This document shows, piece after piece, positions 1-10,790 of a stretch of 64,000 nucleotides of DNA. Location of the stretch: positions 1,612,001 through 1,676,000 of the forward strand of contig NC_091056.1 of assembly GCF_963966145.1 (NCBI RefSeq), in the 5' to 3' direction. This DNA is from Tenebrio molitor. Taxonomy: Eukaryota; Arthropoda; Insecta; Coleoptera; Tenebrionidae. A program made the translations under genes and the position numbers. Below the pieces are notes generated by a model that saw nothing but the letters and a program-made list of their open reading frames with translations, did not search any database and was not told the DNA's origin. How positions within the stretch are numbered: position 1 is the stretch's first letter; each line of letters opens with the position of its first letter.

Positions 1-954
1 CTGTGATCCCCAGTATATTTGACAGATCAATAAAATTGGAACCCATGTCGGTAACAACGGCCTTAACATCTCAAAGTTTATAACACTGAGTTCTTTAATA
101 AATTTTTCTATGACATCATTAATTTGTGTCGCAGTCATATTCGTTTAAAAAAAAAATAGCCCAGTGGCTGCTTCCAGTTGGATCTAATGCCTTTCACCAT
201 GATCGTTGCAACACTTGTAGCAGGCGAAAGAGTTTTGGTTGTTCCATCATCATCAAGACCAATAACTGTATCAGGACGAATGGCGCATATTTTGAGCATT
301 TGTTATGATTTTATTTGTTGTATGTTTTGATTTATCCTTTTAATTACATTTTTTTATTTTTTTTTCGAAGCAAGAAGACTTTAATTTGTTGATGAAATGA
401 GGTATCTACTAATTCACCAGGTTTCATGAAATTACTATGCTGAAACAACTAAGGAAAAGTTTCGATTCCAAGGATATAACCTTTGATTTTATATTACTAG
501 ATTGGCCACCAATGGAACCAGTTTTCCGCAAACTTTTGGATGCGGATACCAGAGGGAGCGCCTATTACCGCTGTGTGAATTCGGTTAGACATACGTTACG
601 TTTCTGTCGCCAGAATAAGCTTGTCGTAACTTGAATAAAGCCCGGAGTTCGGAGTATCGCACTATCGAGTCGAAATTCGAAATGTTTCCAGAACACGACG
701 GGAACAGACGAGGCGACGAGTTGCTGTTTAAAATATTACTGGTCGTATAACGCAATGCGTTTTATTTCATACTGTAATCACTAAATCATTGTTTTAGTTT
801 AAAAAATTATTATAAAATTAATTTTCTAGTATCAATGGTAACTGTTAGTGTGTTGCCTTTTTACGTTATGTATCTCAGGAAACTAACACGAAATATGTAG
901 TGCTTTGTGTATTAAGAACGCAAAGTGATACATTGTTGATTGAAAAATTGACAA
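1..954. other. AT-rich stretch without a supported gene
   Basis: I see no convincing gene here. Near 275-305 on the plus strand the reading NGAYFEHLL followed by a stop resembles the C-terminal tail of DUF4817/IS630-Tc1-type transposases. The same tail occurs in the foldback at 17.96-18.69 kb. This is too short to call more than a possible relic. A 65-codon reading at 437-634 has no recognisable motif. Confidence 0.3.
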
Positions 955-1528
955 TGTACTATTGGGAGCATGGAATTTCGGGCAGCTATTTATGTCATTT
1001 AAAAAAACCCAATATACTCTAAGCTTTATTGTCATAAATGTCATAACAATAAATTTTGACGAAATAAACTGCCACAGTTATGCACAATTATTTTACATTT
1101 TAGTTATTACAGTCACGGACAGAAAAAAGTGGAACAAGTCTTATTACGAAATGTAACTAAAATTGAGTTAAGTAAACTTGGCTTACTGTAATAAATAAAT
1201 AAATAAATACACTGCGCCGCAAAATTATCGCATAAAGTAAAAATGAACCGTAGTTTTTTGTATTTTACTTCTTCTGCAATTTCCTTATGCTGAATATCTT
1301 ATTTAATCGTATTTCTTTTGTTTAGTAGCAAAAATCGCCATGTTGATATCTTCTAAAGTTGTTTATTATGAAAAGTTTGAATTAGTGTTATTAGTGAATT
1401 TCGTGAAGCATTTTGATTGTGGATTTGAGAGACGGTTAGTAAGAAGTTTTGGTTCCTTCAGTCATAAATTTTGGAAATGAATCCCTACAAAGGTTTAAGT
1501 TGACATACAACAGCCGAACAATGTGTAC

Positions 1529-3075
1529 AAATTGTTGTGCTACGAAGGCGGTATTAATCAACAAGATATTGCAAATGGTCTTGATCTGCACCAGTCAACG
1601 GTATCTAGAGTTTTGCGTCGTTTCCACGAGACAGGAGAATACTCAAGAAGACCTGGACAAGGACGCAAGTTATGACTTTAGGAAGATATCAATTCCAAAT
1701 TAGTGCAAATACTGTTAGAAAAAGACTTGCTGAACACGATTTAAGGCCCAGGATACCAGCAAGGGGCCCACAGTTAACAGCGGCTCACCGAAGAGTACGA
1801 TTGCTGTTTACCCAAAATCACGTTGATTGGGAATTGAATCAATGGGGTTAGTAACGTTCTCTGACGAGTCCAGATTTTGCCTGGATCAAAGTGACAGACG
1901 TGTCCGGGTGAACCGATGCTCAGGAGAGCGATATGCTACTGTAACATTATCCCGAAAATCAATTTTGGAAGAGGTTCCGTTATGGTTTGAGCAGGTGTCA
2001 CTTTCGACGCTCGCACAGAGTTGGTGGTGCTAGAAAGAGGAAACCAAAATGCGGCGACGTATAATCTATTCATTTTGATTGTGACCACTCCCTAGTAACT
2101 TTTCAGTTGCTAGGTTATGGATAGGGAATTTTAGATAACACCAAATCCAGTCGCAGTTGGCAACTCTCGGAGGCGCCATTTTGACAGAGACGTCACGCTC
2201 ACAGAAGACAGAACGGAGAACGACTTGCGCAAACGTTTTTCGACGTACACTGTGCGCATATCTATAAAATTGAGTTTTGGTACAAAATTTTAGAATTCAA
2301 AAAGAAAATGCCACGTCGTCTTCCCAAAGTTGGGACCAAAGGGTTAATATTGACTTGTTTCGAGACATTTATTGAAGCCAACGGGAAAACAACCCACAAA
2401 GACGAACATCACCAATAAAGTTAACTCTGTTTGTGCTTTTTTGTTGTACATTTTGGCTTGGCTAGTAAGTGTTGTAGTTTGATATCTTCTGCCTTTTCAT
2501 CCCCTGTAAATCATTTTTTTCAACTTTCTGTCTGATTAGTTTTTATCTGAAAATGCTAATTGAAAGTTCTTCATTAATATCGAGAATTGTATGAGGTGAT
2601 TTCGAAGTTTTTACGTTAAATAATCTGTACCTGTACAGACGTGATCACAGAATCAGACAGACGTTTTTACTTTCTCCTACTTCAAATATTGATTTCCGTT
2701 ATTAATATTGATAAATACATTAAAATAATTGCTTTACTACCACGGTCAAGTTTTGACAATTCTGACATTTTCACATCATGTTCACACCACACAAATATTT
2801 AGTGTAAAACGTATGCAGCACACAGCTAAACAGCGCCTACTATGTTTTTGGTTGTGGTCACAATCAAAGAGAATAGATATTACATTACCAATATTCTGGA
2901 ACCTCATATTGTTCTATTCCGACCATTTATTGGGATAACTTCATTTTTATGCATGATAATGGTCGACCGCACGTTGCGGGAGTAGTGCAGCATTATTTCC
3001 GTGAGGTCGAAATTGGGCAAATGCAATGGCCAGCAAGGAGTTCAGATCTAAACCTCATCGAGTAATTGTGGGATC
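1529..3075 (+). pseudogene. Tc1-type transposase pseudogene, split
   Basis: This is a relic of a DD34E transposase, the enzyme that cuts out and reinserts Tc1 elements. A paired-like helix-turn-helix is readable at about 1529-1672 (motifs YEGGINQQDIA and QSTVSRVLRRF, then RRPGQGRK). Next come VRKRLAEHDL and the catalytic block FSDESRF near 1857-1877. The frame is then cut by the insert at 2063-2881. It resumes with ILEPHIVLFRPFIG, HDNGRPHVA near 2950 (second Asp) and WPARSSDLNLIE near 3030-3063 (catalytic Glu). There are frameshifts and a stop after NLIE, so it is not functional. The family is clear from motif order, and the inactivation is direct from the sequence. Confidence 0.8.
2063..2881. 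mobile_element. Innermost TIR element inside the Tc1 transposase
   Basis: Inverted ends share TTTGATTGTGACCAC (2074-2088 and 2854-2868), with weaker matching outward (TCTATTC). TA is present at both junctions, compatible with TA duplication. It splits the Tc1 frame between the ERGN and ILEPH motifs. The interior holds only a short reading MPRRLPKVGTKG near 2308, followed by a stop. It is non-autonomous and of unknown family. Confidence 0.65.
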
Positions 3076-3974
3076 CTACAGATTAAAGAGTTAGAAGGTT
3101 ACCAAATCCACTAACAACTCTTCATCAGCTGTCTTTGGGTCTAACTCAAGTTTGAGAAGAAATTAAGCAAAGAGTTATACAAAACCTCATTTTAAGCATG
3201 AGACAATGTTGTGCAGCTGTAATAAAGGCACGGTGTGCCAACTCGCACTATTAAATGTTAAATTTCTTTGTTTTCTCCGAATTTAGTTTTTTTAATTTTT
3301 TTGTTTTCTTGATTTCCTTGTTGTATTCTGATTATTGTAGTGTTTACTTGTATAAATCTACTTCTTTAATACTTTACAGTTCGAAATGTTGTAACTGGAA
3401 ATAAATTTGTCTCAAAAACACGAGTTTTGAAATTATGCGTTAATTTTGCGGCGCAGTGTATTTTAATAGTAACCATAGAAATAGTAAAGAGCCTTACATT
3501 AGCGAAGAAATATTGTCCTGTTCCAAAGTTTAATAAAAGACTGTTCAGTTTCCAGAAAATCACATATAATATAAGCACTTGCAACTTTTCAGGATTGATG
3601 AATGCAATTTGTCAAAATGACATGCAACAATAGTACAGTCGGAACGTTATGGATGTGGATTGGGGACTTGTCGTTAAGTTGGCACTACCAGCAAAAGTAA
3701 CTAGGCGCGCCGATAAGGTTATTGGAATTTATGACAGATCTCACTAATGTACAGTTCAATCATAAGTTTTAAGCGACCTTGAGTTTGACAATCCTTATCC
3801 AAAACATTTCGAGTTTAGATATTAAAATGAGGTTTATTAAGTCGTTTAGCATCTAAAGCCTATTTCACATCTTATATCAGTCAAATTTCAAGTCTGCCCG
3901 AAATTCCGTGCTCCCAATAGTACACTTGCGCTCGCAACACACACAACATTTTTTCTACAATCGCAACTATGACT

Positions 3975-4282
3975 ATTAGGGTGTTATTGAAAGTTGTACA
4001 GATATTTTAACCACGAGCTACTGGCTTCATGTAGATCTCGGAAAAAATATCTAACAAATTCTATGTCAAAAAATAAAATGACATTTATTTTTTGAACTAC
4101 AATTTTTTTAAATTGTGTTTAGTTTTCTACGTTGTCCTACAACCTCGTAGGTAAAATTTCGGCACATTTTAAAAATACACCCTGCATATCATGTTTTATA
4201 AAATGTACGTCTACATGAGTTCTACATGAAGCCAGTAGCTCGTGGTTAAAATATCTGTACAACTTTCAATAACACCCTGTAC
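3975..4282. repeat. MITE with long inverted arms ending in CAGGGTG-like sequence
   Basis: The arms run about 55 nt. GGGTGTTATTGAAAGTTGTA at 3979 is mirrored at 4223-4281, and the right end reads CACCCTGTA. The left tip is degraded (TTAGGGTG). TA plus CAGGGTG termini recur in several other small elements of this window. There is no coding content. Confidence 0.75.
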
Positions 4283-4367
4283 ATATTATTTTATTTGGAG
4301 CAAATAAATGTAATACTTTATTAAAATTAGAAACTAATTACATATTCACATATTATATCCCAAGTGC

Positions 4368-4560
4368 AAAATTTTTTATCGGAAAATTTTTTGCTAATGA
4401 ACGAAAACATCCATAAATGAGGTCAGAAGACCAGTCATTATCAAATAAGAGCACGAGACGAAGTCGAGGGTTTTTATTTGATAATAATAATTGGTCTTCT
4501 GACCGAATAATTTATGGATGTTTGAGTTCATTAGCAAAAAATTTGCCGATAATAAAATTT
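4368..4560. repeat. Foldback hairpin element
   Basis: This is a nearly symmetrical inverted repeat. Left: GCTAATGAACGAAAACATCC, then GGTCAGAAGACCAG and TTATCAAATAA. Right: the mirror image through GGATGTTTGAGTTCATTAGC. The short centre is GC-rich (CACGAGACGAAGTCGAG). A reading frame of 83 codons across it is a by-product of the symmetry. Confidence 0.7.
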
Positions 4561-4569
4561 ACACTACCG

Positions 4570-5270
4570 CCAGCAGCGCTACCTATCGGAGATGCTAGTC
4601 TCACTCATGTTATAAAGCTTGCGGCACATTCAACTACGTCACCAACGCCTACTGCGATGAAGCAATAATTTATAATGACCCCGTACATTGTTCTTCTGAA
4701 GATTATGATTACTTCCCAAGATGTTAATTTTGCGTGGAAATTATTTCTTAAGGTGGAGCGAATACCACAACCTTTTTTGGTAATGTTGTGAAAGTATCTA
4801 CCATAGCTTATCTATCCTTCTTAATAAAAACAAAAAAACAATAAATGTGCATATGAGCATTTTTGATTAATCCAAATTTATTAATTATTTTTTCAAAACT
4901 CTCAATATTTGCGAAATTTCCAATTCACTATTGGAAGCGCTGTACTTTTTAGTATAAATATACAAAAAATCAAAATTATAGCTTCATTAGTTGAATTAAC
5001 ACAGCGTTAAATATTACGAGAAGCGTAGTGTTTCGGATTACACCTCAAGTACGTATAAGGCCCGTTTTCAAAATTCGGTCTTATTAAAAAAAGTTGTAGA
5101 TGACTATTCCTTATGTCCCAAAATGTCCTCTACAAGATAGTATTGGTCTCATTTAGTTATACCTTGGAGTCACTAGAAGTCATAATTTCAGTCCGATTTT
5201 GCTCCACTACTTGGCTTGGCTCGGCCCTTGATAGCGTACGCTGTGAGCCCGATTTCAAGTCAGGGTGACA
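4570..5270. other. Intergenic, nothing recognised
   Basis: This is AT-rich sequence with no motif, inverted repeat or coding signal that I can support. Confidence 0.4.
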
Positions 5271-5273
5271 AAT

Positions 5274-5507
5274 ACCGGGTGATCAAGAAGGACTGTTTAA
5301 GTTGGCAGTACAATTAAGAAATTTTTTTAATTCGGTTATTTATAACACTGCAACTGGATATGTTTCGTTGGTTTATTTTACAAATATCTAATATAGGTAT
5401 AGCATTAACAACGACAAGCCACCAACAACCGGAAGTTACTCCTGTTATACGATTTAAAATACGATCCAGTGTTACCAACTTAAACAGTCCTTCTTGATCA
5501 CCCCGTA
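5274..5507. repeat. MITE, 234 bp, about 30-bp TIRs
   Basis: The left arm GGGTGATCAAGAAGGACTGT (5277) is mirrored by the right arm ending at 5507 (CAGTCCTTCTTGATCACCCC). The termini read TAC-C-GGGTG and TAC-G-GGGTG. They are close to the TA+CAGGGTG ends of other MITEs here but belong to a separate sequence family. There is no coding content. Confidence 0.75.
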
Positions 5508-5555
5508 GTTGATGCAGCGCAAATGTGTAGCTGTCTTTGCCCTACACATTAATTA

Positions 5556-6771
5556 CTAATATGCGTCATCTTTCTCAAACTTGCAATTTTGTGCCGTTAC
5601 CATGACAATACAAGTTGCAAGTTGCAAGTCAACTTGAAATCGGCCTCTAATAAGTCCTATCATAACTGACAATGTGAAATGTTTTAGACTTTCAATTTTT
5701 TCACTGCTTCGATCTTTATAGATGATAAATGAATTGACCAAGGCCACGTCAATAAAATGAAACAATATTCGGTGCCACCATTTCTTTGACTTTGGGTCTA
5801 TCTCATATAAACTTTTTAACATGTCCATTTTGTCCACAAATGCCATATTTCTGTTATAGTCCTTCACTATCAAAGGACAAGCTATCTCTGTCTGACTGCG
5901 GTCTTTATTTTTTCTTGAAATTGTTTCCACTATATTTAGGTCATGAAAGTTATTCAAGAAGAATACCGCTTTTCGGTCTTTCCATTTCAAAAAGGTTAAT
6001 CCACAGGTTGTTACTCTCCAGTCACTATCTCCCCTTTCCATGATTTTGTCGTCATTCAAGTTCTTTGGCATGTCTTTTCTTCCTTTTCGAAAAGTTCCAC
6101 AAGCGTAAATGGCATCATCTTGTAAATCTTTCTGGAGTCCAACGGAATTGAATAAATTATCGAAATATAAGTTATAACCTTTGCCGACTATATTTCGTGT
6201 TAGATCTTTTACTACACGAGCACCAAAATTTTTCTCAACATCATTACCCACTTTTCCCACATAAATTTGAAATTGATTAACATAGCCGCTTTCACCTGCC
6301 CTGATCCACACTTTATATCCACGTTTAATTGGTTTTAGCCGCATATATTGCCGCAAACTACTTCTGCCTTTGAATCGGATCATTGATTCGTCTATGGCTT
6401 GGTTCTTTGATGGCTTATATGAAAGGAGAAAGGTCTCTGAAAGTTTGTCCAAAAGTGGTCGAACTTTGTACAATTTGTCATAACCTGGAGATTCTCTGTT
6501 TGGTTGTAGCTCGCTATCATTCAAATGAATGTTGGCGACTCCAATCAAATCTGTCTGTTGACATTACAGAGGTTACGAAATGATCTCGCAGTTCCAACCT
6601 CGAAGACCAATAATCTTTATAACTTGGAAGACATTTGATCCCCATAAGTAGGTTTATACCAATGAATACCTTTATTTCATCACAATTAGTTTTTTGAAAA
6701 CAGTGATTCCCACCATTCTTCTGTAAGACACAAAGATTTGTAACCCCGGCTCTCCTGTACTGAGGGAACAC
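5556..6771 (-). pseudogene. piggyBac-type transposase pseudogene
   Basis: piggyBac transposases move DNA at TTAA sites with a DDD active site. The N-terminal piece (6771 to about 6540) has GINLLMGIKCLPSYKDYWS, the usual start of the catalytic fold. A frameshift near 6540 separates it from a 330-codon piece starting IGVANIHLND. That piece carries AIDESMIRFKGRSS (first Asp), LYFDNLFNS (second Asp) and FVDKMDMLKSLYEIDPKSKKWWHRI (third Asp region). The reading stops at 5556 without the C-terminal cysteine-rich domain seen in most relatives. I could not place TTAA-flanked ends. It is dead through the frameshift and the truncation. Confidence 0.8.
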
Positions 6772-7500
6772 AGTATCGTATGGAAGGGAGCTATCGTGCT
6801 CTCACGCTGGCCGTGGCGGTCTTCTTCTGTGAAGACCGCGGGCGGGCCGTGCATCCCAAACTGCACACGGGGCTGTTACAGGTACTACCAGACCATCCAA
6901 CGCTCTGAAGACAAGTCTGATCGATTAACTGTCAAATATTGAGGGGATAACGCCCTTGGGCAAAAACCAAGTCTTACACTTTCATCCTTAAGGGCTTTGA
7001 TGGAGTGCTCTTCAGCATTTGCGGAGTGTAATCGCTACAGTCTTTAGAATCTGCAAAAAATCGTTACTTTTACATTTATATACATTATAATAAGTACGTA
7101 CGATGAGTTAAAGTTAAAGTTTCGCTGGTATGAGATTGCATAATACTGTCCTCAGTAGTAAATTTCGAATCGTTACCAAGCAATCATTTTTAAATCGAAA
7201 CATATAGTTATTAACGTCATAAGGCCAATATGAAGCAAATAACAGACGCGGCTGAATATTGTATCAGCCGAGTCTGTTATTTGCGTATCGGCCGTGTGGC
7301 GTTCAGTACTTTTCATGATACCATGAACATTTAATATTTGAAGGTTCGTAAATTTTGCTTGTCTGTCATCACTAATACAATTTACGAGTGATCTGTGACT
7401 TAATTGCGTAATATCATAGCAACGAAATATATATGGAATACCGTTAATAAATAACGGCCGTGGCTGATATGACACACATATCAAATGAGGAGAGAGTACT
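6772..7500. other. Unassigned stretch with short hairpins
   Basis: 6772-6960 is GC-richer than its surroundings and contains a small hairpin (GGTCTTCTTC...GAAGACC). 7222-7273 is a hairpin: GCAAATAACAGACGCGGCTG pairs with CAGCCGAGTCTGTTATTTGC. The phrase CCCTTGGGCAAAAA near 6952 recurs in the tandem pair at 30.7 kb. No gene is supported. Confidence 0.4.
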
Positions 7501-7763
7501 GTTATAACAGGTTAACAGTATTGTATCATGAAAAGATTTTTCGTGTATAGAGCAATATTTCAGCAATCCCTAAATAGCAGGGAACAATTTTATTTTTAGA
7601 GAACGATTCAGTTTATCCAAAAACGGTATAAAGGTTTTCGACCACATTTTCCCTGATAAACTCACCCTGAAATTCTTGGGATACCATTCCCTAACACCCT
7701 GTATATATTCGTATGAAGAAAAATACAATTAAAATTCGAAATTCAAAAAATAATAATAGTAAA

Positions 7764-8030
7764 TTATATGTTTTTAATTTGTTGTAGCCAATTTCGGGCA
7801 TTTTCGGTAATTATATGAAGTTCGGAGGAACCTTCCTGGAATTTAGTATGGGGACATTCTTCCACAATGTGTTGGATGGTTTCTTTTTCTGCACCGCATT
7901 CACAAGAGGGGTTTTCACGAATATTCCAGTGAAACAACATATTATTGCATTTGCCATGGCCGGTTCTGAAGCGATTTAATTTGCACCCTAGACAGGTCAA
8001 CTCGCGGAACTTGTTTTGTAGGATCCTCAA
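7764..8030 (-). pseudogene. LINE ORF2 C-terminal fragment
   Basis: The reading contains LNRFRTGHGKCNNMLFHW, then CECGAEKETIQHIVEECP. This is the arginine/histidine-rich segment plus Cys-Cys-His-Cys motif that closes ORF2 in many insect LINEs, just after the reverse transcriptase/RNase H part. A likely upstream continuation (NTWKGAWQDVDIF) is in another frame near 8030-8090. Only the tail is present, as expected for a 5'-truncated copy. An unpaired MITE terminus (AACACCCTGTA, 7685-7695) lies just to the left. Confidence 0.6.
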
Positions 8031-8099
8031 TTAAATTTTTATTGAAAATATCTACGTCTTGCCAGGCTCCTTTCCAAGTGTTTATACTATTCCTATATT

Positions 8100-9060
8100 T
8101 TGTTTTTGTTACACTCATTGTTGAAAAGCCAATCTCACAGAGGTGCGAGTGACATATTTTCGAAGTCGATCTTCAGTTCTTCATCAGCAGCGAGTTCCAG
8201 TTATTTATTTTCCCTAATGCCAGGTAAGTCACCTGTAAATGGAACGAATGGATTACGGGTCCATATATTTTCTTTGCGCGGATCTTCTTCTGTTGGGAAA
8301 TATAACTCAAAACGTTCTATCAAGTTCGTCAACGGTTCGCTGATGATATTTCTTGCCCCCCCCCCCCCCTAATTTACCTCGAAGAAAAGTTGCGTCCAAT
8401 TTGGTTTTTTGCTTTGAAGAAGCTCCACGAGTTTGTTTCGAAGCTCTTGATAAGACTTTCCCCCTTGATAACCAACGTACTTCAGCATGTAATAAGAGCT
8501 TCTTATGATCAGCTGCCATTCAATCGCATAATAGCAAAGAATAGCGAATTTAAAGCGTTTGCTTTTACGTAGTTTACAATCTTGACGACCTCACTGAACA
8601 CGCTGTTTAATTCTGGCGAAATTTTGTTCGTTGCCAAATTTTTCTGTGAACGAAGCAGTACGTAGTGGAATTTGGATGCAAGCCCTTTAATCTGGGTAAC
8701 CACTTCAGAAAATTAACCTGTCTATTGCAGCAGCCCCATCAGAACATACTTGTACACTTACACAAAATTTTAAGTCCAATCCGCATTTATCAACCACATA
8801 GTCTCTCACAGTTTCGAACATTTCCGAACTAGTTGTCATTGTTGTTAAGGAGGCCGAAAATAAAAAGTCTTCTTTTAAGTCGTCGTCCTTTTGAAAAATC
8901 TCAGATACACCAAGAGGATTGCCTCATTGGGAACGTCTGTAGATTTATCAAGTTGCAAAGCACAATATTTTGCATTTCCAAACAAACATCTTTAATACAA
9001 CCTGTACCAGTCACGGCGGACCATTTTTCCGTCATCATCTCCATCCGCCCCCCTTCAATT
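8100..9060 (-). pseudogene. hAT transposase pseudogene, ZBED5/FAM200 type, body
   Basis: On the minus strand the order is LDKSTDVPNEAILLVYLRF, VRDYVVDKCGLDL with SDGAAA (catalytic region), SPELNSVFSEVVKIVNYVK, LLLHAEVRWLSRGKVLSR, then WTRNPFVPFTGDLPG and LAADEELKIDFENMS. This is the order found in ZBED5/FAM200-like hAT transposases. Frameshifts, stops and a C-homopolymer (about 8356-8369) break the frame repeatedly. The BED zinc-finger N-terminus lies at 10.26-10.55 kb, separated by two MITEs. The C-terminal dimerisation motif is not evident. Confidence 0.75.
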
Positions 9061-9101
9061 GCCCGACCAGCAATTAAGGCTGTAGGACATAGTGGTTAGT
9101 A

Positions 9102-9437
9102 GAGTCCAATTTTTACCCTTTTGCAATGACGTCATTATCTAGTGACTTCACGTATGTTTGAGCTAGGATCAGTAACAAATTTGAATTGATCATAAATAAC
9201 TATGATGTTTCAAATTTGTTGACAACTGCTTCGGAAGTTTATGTTTGTAAGCAATGTAATAAGTGAAAGAAATTAAAAATTATCAAATTGACAAGAGCAT
9301 TAAATAACCACAAAGTAACCAACAATAAATAAACGTGCCGCTTTTTTTGTTTTTTTTTTTCTGCTTTTGTCGTTTCAATAGAGAAAAAGCGAGGAAGGAA
9401 ATCGTAACGTCACCCCAAAAGGGTAAAAATTGGACTA
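9102..9437. repeat. MITE, TA-flanked, nested in the hAT locus
   Basis: The inverted ends read AGTCCAATTTTTACCCTTTT on the left (about 9103) and its mirror, AAAAGGGTAAAAATTGGACT, on the right (about 9417-9436). TA lies at both edges (9100-9101 and 9438-9439). There is no coding capacity. It lies between the body and N-terminus of the hAT pseudogene. Confidence 0.75.
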
Positions 9438-9532
9438 TACGGTGGAGGAGAAATATCTCTCTCTCCACGGCTCGGTGCACTACAAAAGCGGAAACGGTTA
9501 GATGCCGTAGGACCCCGCAAATACGTGTATAT

Positions 9533-10164
9533 GTTACGGACAAAGACGATAAATGGACATTGACGATAACGGCCGGACAATGACGTGAATGTCCATTTTT
9601 CCTGGCGATTATCGATAATGACCGGATATTGACGTTATGGCCCGTGGCGGGTGGGCAATGTTATTAAAAATGCCATTTTTATTTCAACGTTAATATCATT
9701 GCCCGGTCATTAATGATAATGGCCAAAAAACGGTTGGAGAATGTTAATATAGGTTACATGATTATTATTGAAACTATGTATAGTATACAATATATTGTGA
9801 CTATGTGAAAAAATATTATTCACACTCATTAAATTTTACTTGGTAACGTAAGTAAATAAAAAAAAAAAACTAAAAAAACCACCAGAACAAAGTGAAAAAT
9901 ACTAATTTTTCAAATAATAGGTAGAGTAGTCAAAATTATTCATTTTTGTTGTGGCATGAGAGTGATCCATGGTACTTCGAATTGCAAATTTTTTTGTGCA
10001 GCGCGCTTGTATTATGTTATGTTATGAATTATCAACATTGCCCAAATTGCATGGACATTAACGTTATTGGCCGGTCATTATGGTTAATGTCCAACTTGAC
10101 TGGCCATTATCGTCATTCACCGGCCAATAACGTTATTGGCCGAATTATCGTCTTTGTCCGTAAC
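9533..10164. repeat. TIR element with a subterminal motif array
   Basis: Perfect 20-bp inverted ends, GTTACGGACAAAGACGATAA, occupy 9533-9552 and 10145-10164. Both ends carry clusters of a short palindromic theme (GGCCGGTCATTA, ATTGCCCGGTCATTA, AACGTTATTGGCC). The mid-part is AT-rich and non-coding. Such repeats are typical transposase-binding arrays of non-autonomous DNA transposons. The superfamily is not identified. Confidence 0.75.
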
Positions 10165-10257
10165 ATATATACATATATATCTAAATGCTACTTTATAAGA
10201 AGTCGGAGAACAACAGTATTAATATGGAATAATCGAAATATTTGTTTCTGGTGACCC

Positions 10258-10545
10258 TTTAAATCAGCACGCTTTCTTTAAAAAATTTCAACTGTCGTTG
10301 AAGTTAATTCTATGTGTTTAGTGTGCAAATACCTTTTTAATTTCGATGCCTTCATAGCGTCGTTTGACAAAACAGCACTACAAACGACGCATTGTGGTTT
10401 CGGAACTTCTTCATCATTCAAAACCAGGAAACTAAACTGAATGTAAGAAGAGTCATGTTGGCGCTTGAATGTCGAACGAAATCGTTTTGATGTTCAAGGT
10501 TCCTGCCTTGAACTTAAATCACTATCATTGGAATCTGACATATTT
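10258..10545 (-). pseudogene. hAT transposase N-terminus with BED zinc finger
   Basis: The minus strand reads MSDSNDSDLSS, then TSKRFRSTFKRQHDSSYIQF and PQCVVCSAVLSNDAMKASKL followed by KRYLHTKHIEL. That is a BED-type C2-H2 finger (Cys-Cys, then His-His) as found at the start of ZBED5/FAM200-like hAT transposases. A single stop interrupts it after RQEP. By family and strand it belongs with the body at 8.1-9.06 kb. The intervening kilobase is largely two inserted MITEs. Confidence 0.7.
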
Positions 10546-10790
10546 TCGTGTTGCGCAGCAATTGCTGTTGCTGTTTTGTTTACAAATGAGTCCAATACGG
10601 TGTCAAATCATTAGGTTTACTAATATACGATAAGAACTTTCAATTTCCATGAAAATGTATGGAAGCTAAGCACTGGAATTTAATTTATCATTAAAATATT
10701 ATTCTACATTAGTGATTTCGTGCATTCTGCTGCAGGCTTGGACAAGTAAGGGTGAGCAAACCGTAGTGGCACAGTTGAAAGTTTTTCAGT
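10546..10790. other. Intergenic, nothing recognised
   Basis: No coding signal or repeat structure that I can support. It ends at the TTAA target of the adjoining piggyBac derivative. Confidence 0.4.

Larger units (their letters stand above)
1210..3458 (+). mobile_element. Tc1/mariner element nested in the outer element
   Basis: TIRs of about 26 bp start CACTGCGCCGCAAAATTA at 1210 and are mirrored at 3433-3458. Both ends are flanked by TA (1208-1209 and 3459-3460), the target duplication of Tc1/mariner elements. The interior carries a decayed Tc1 transposase. It is interrupted by another TIR element at about 2063-2881. Removing that insert leaves about 1.4 kb, close to the usual Tc1 length. 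Confidence 0.85.
957..3922. mobile_element. Outer TIR element interrupted by a Tc1 copy
   Basis: The ends are near-perfect inverted repeats of about 28 bp. The left arm begins TATTGGGAGCATGGAATTTC near 959-985, and the right arm mirrors it at 3894-3922 with one mismatch. Both arms are preceded by GTAC, so the exact duplication is hidden by the palindromic flank. Without the nested Tc1 the element is only about 0.7 kb and has no coding capacity, so it is a non-autonomous element. The superfamily is not determined. Confidence 0.75.
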
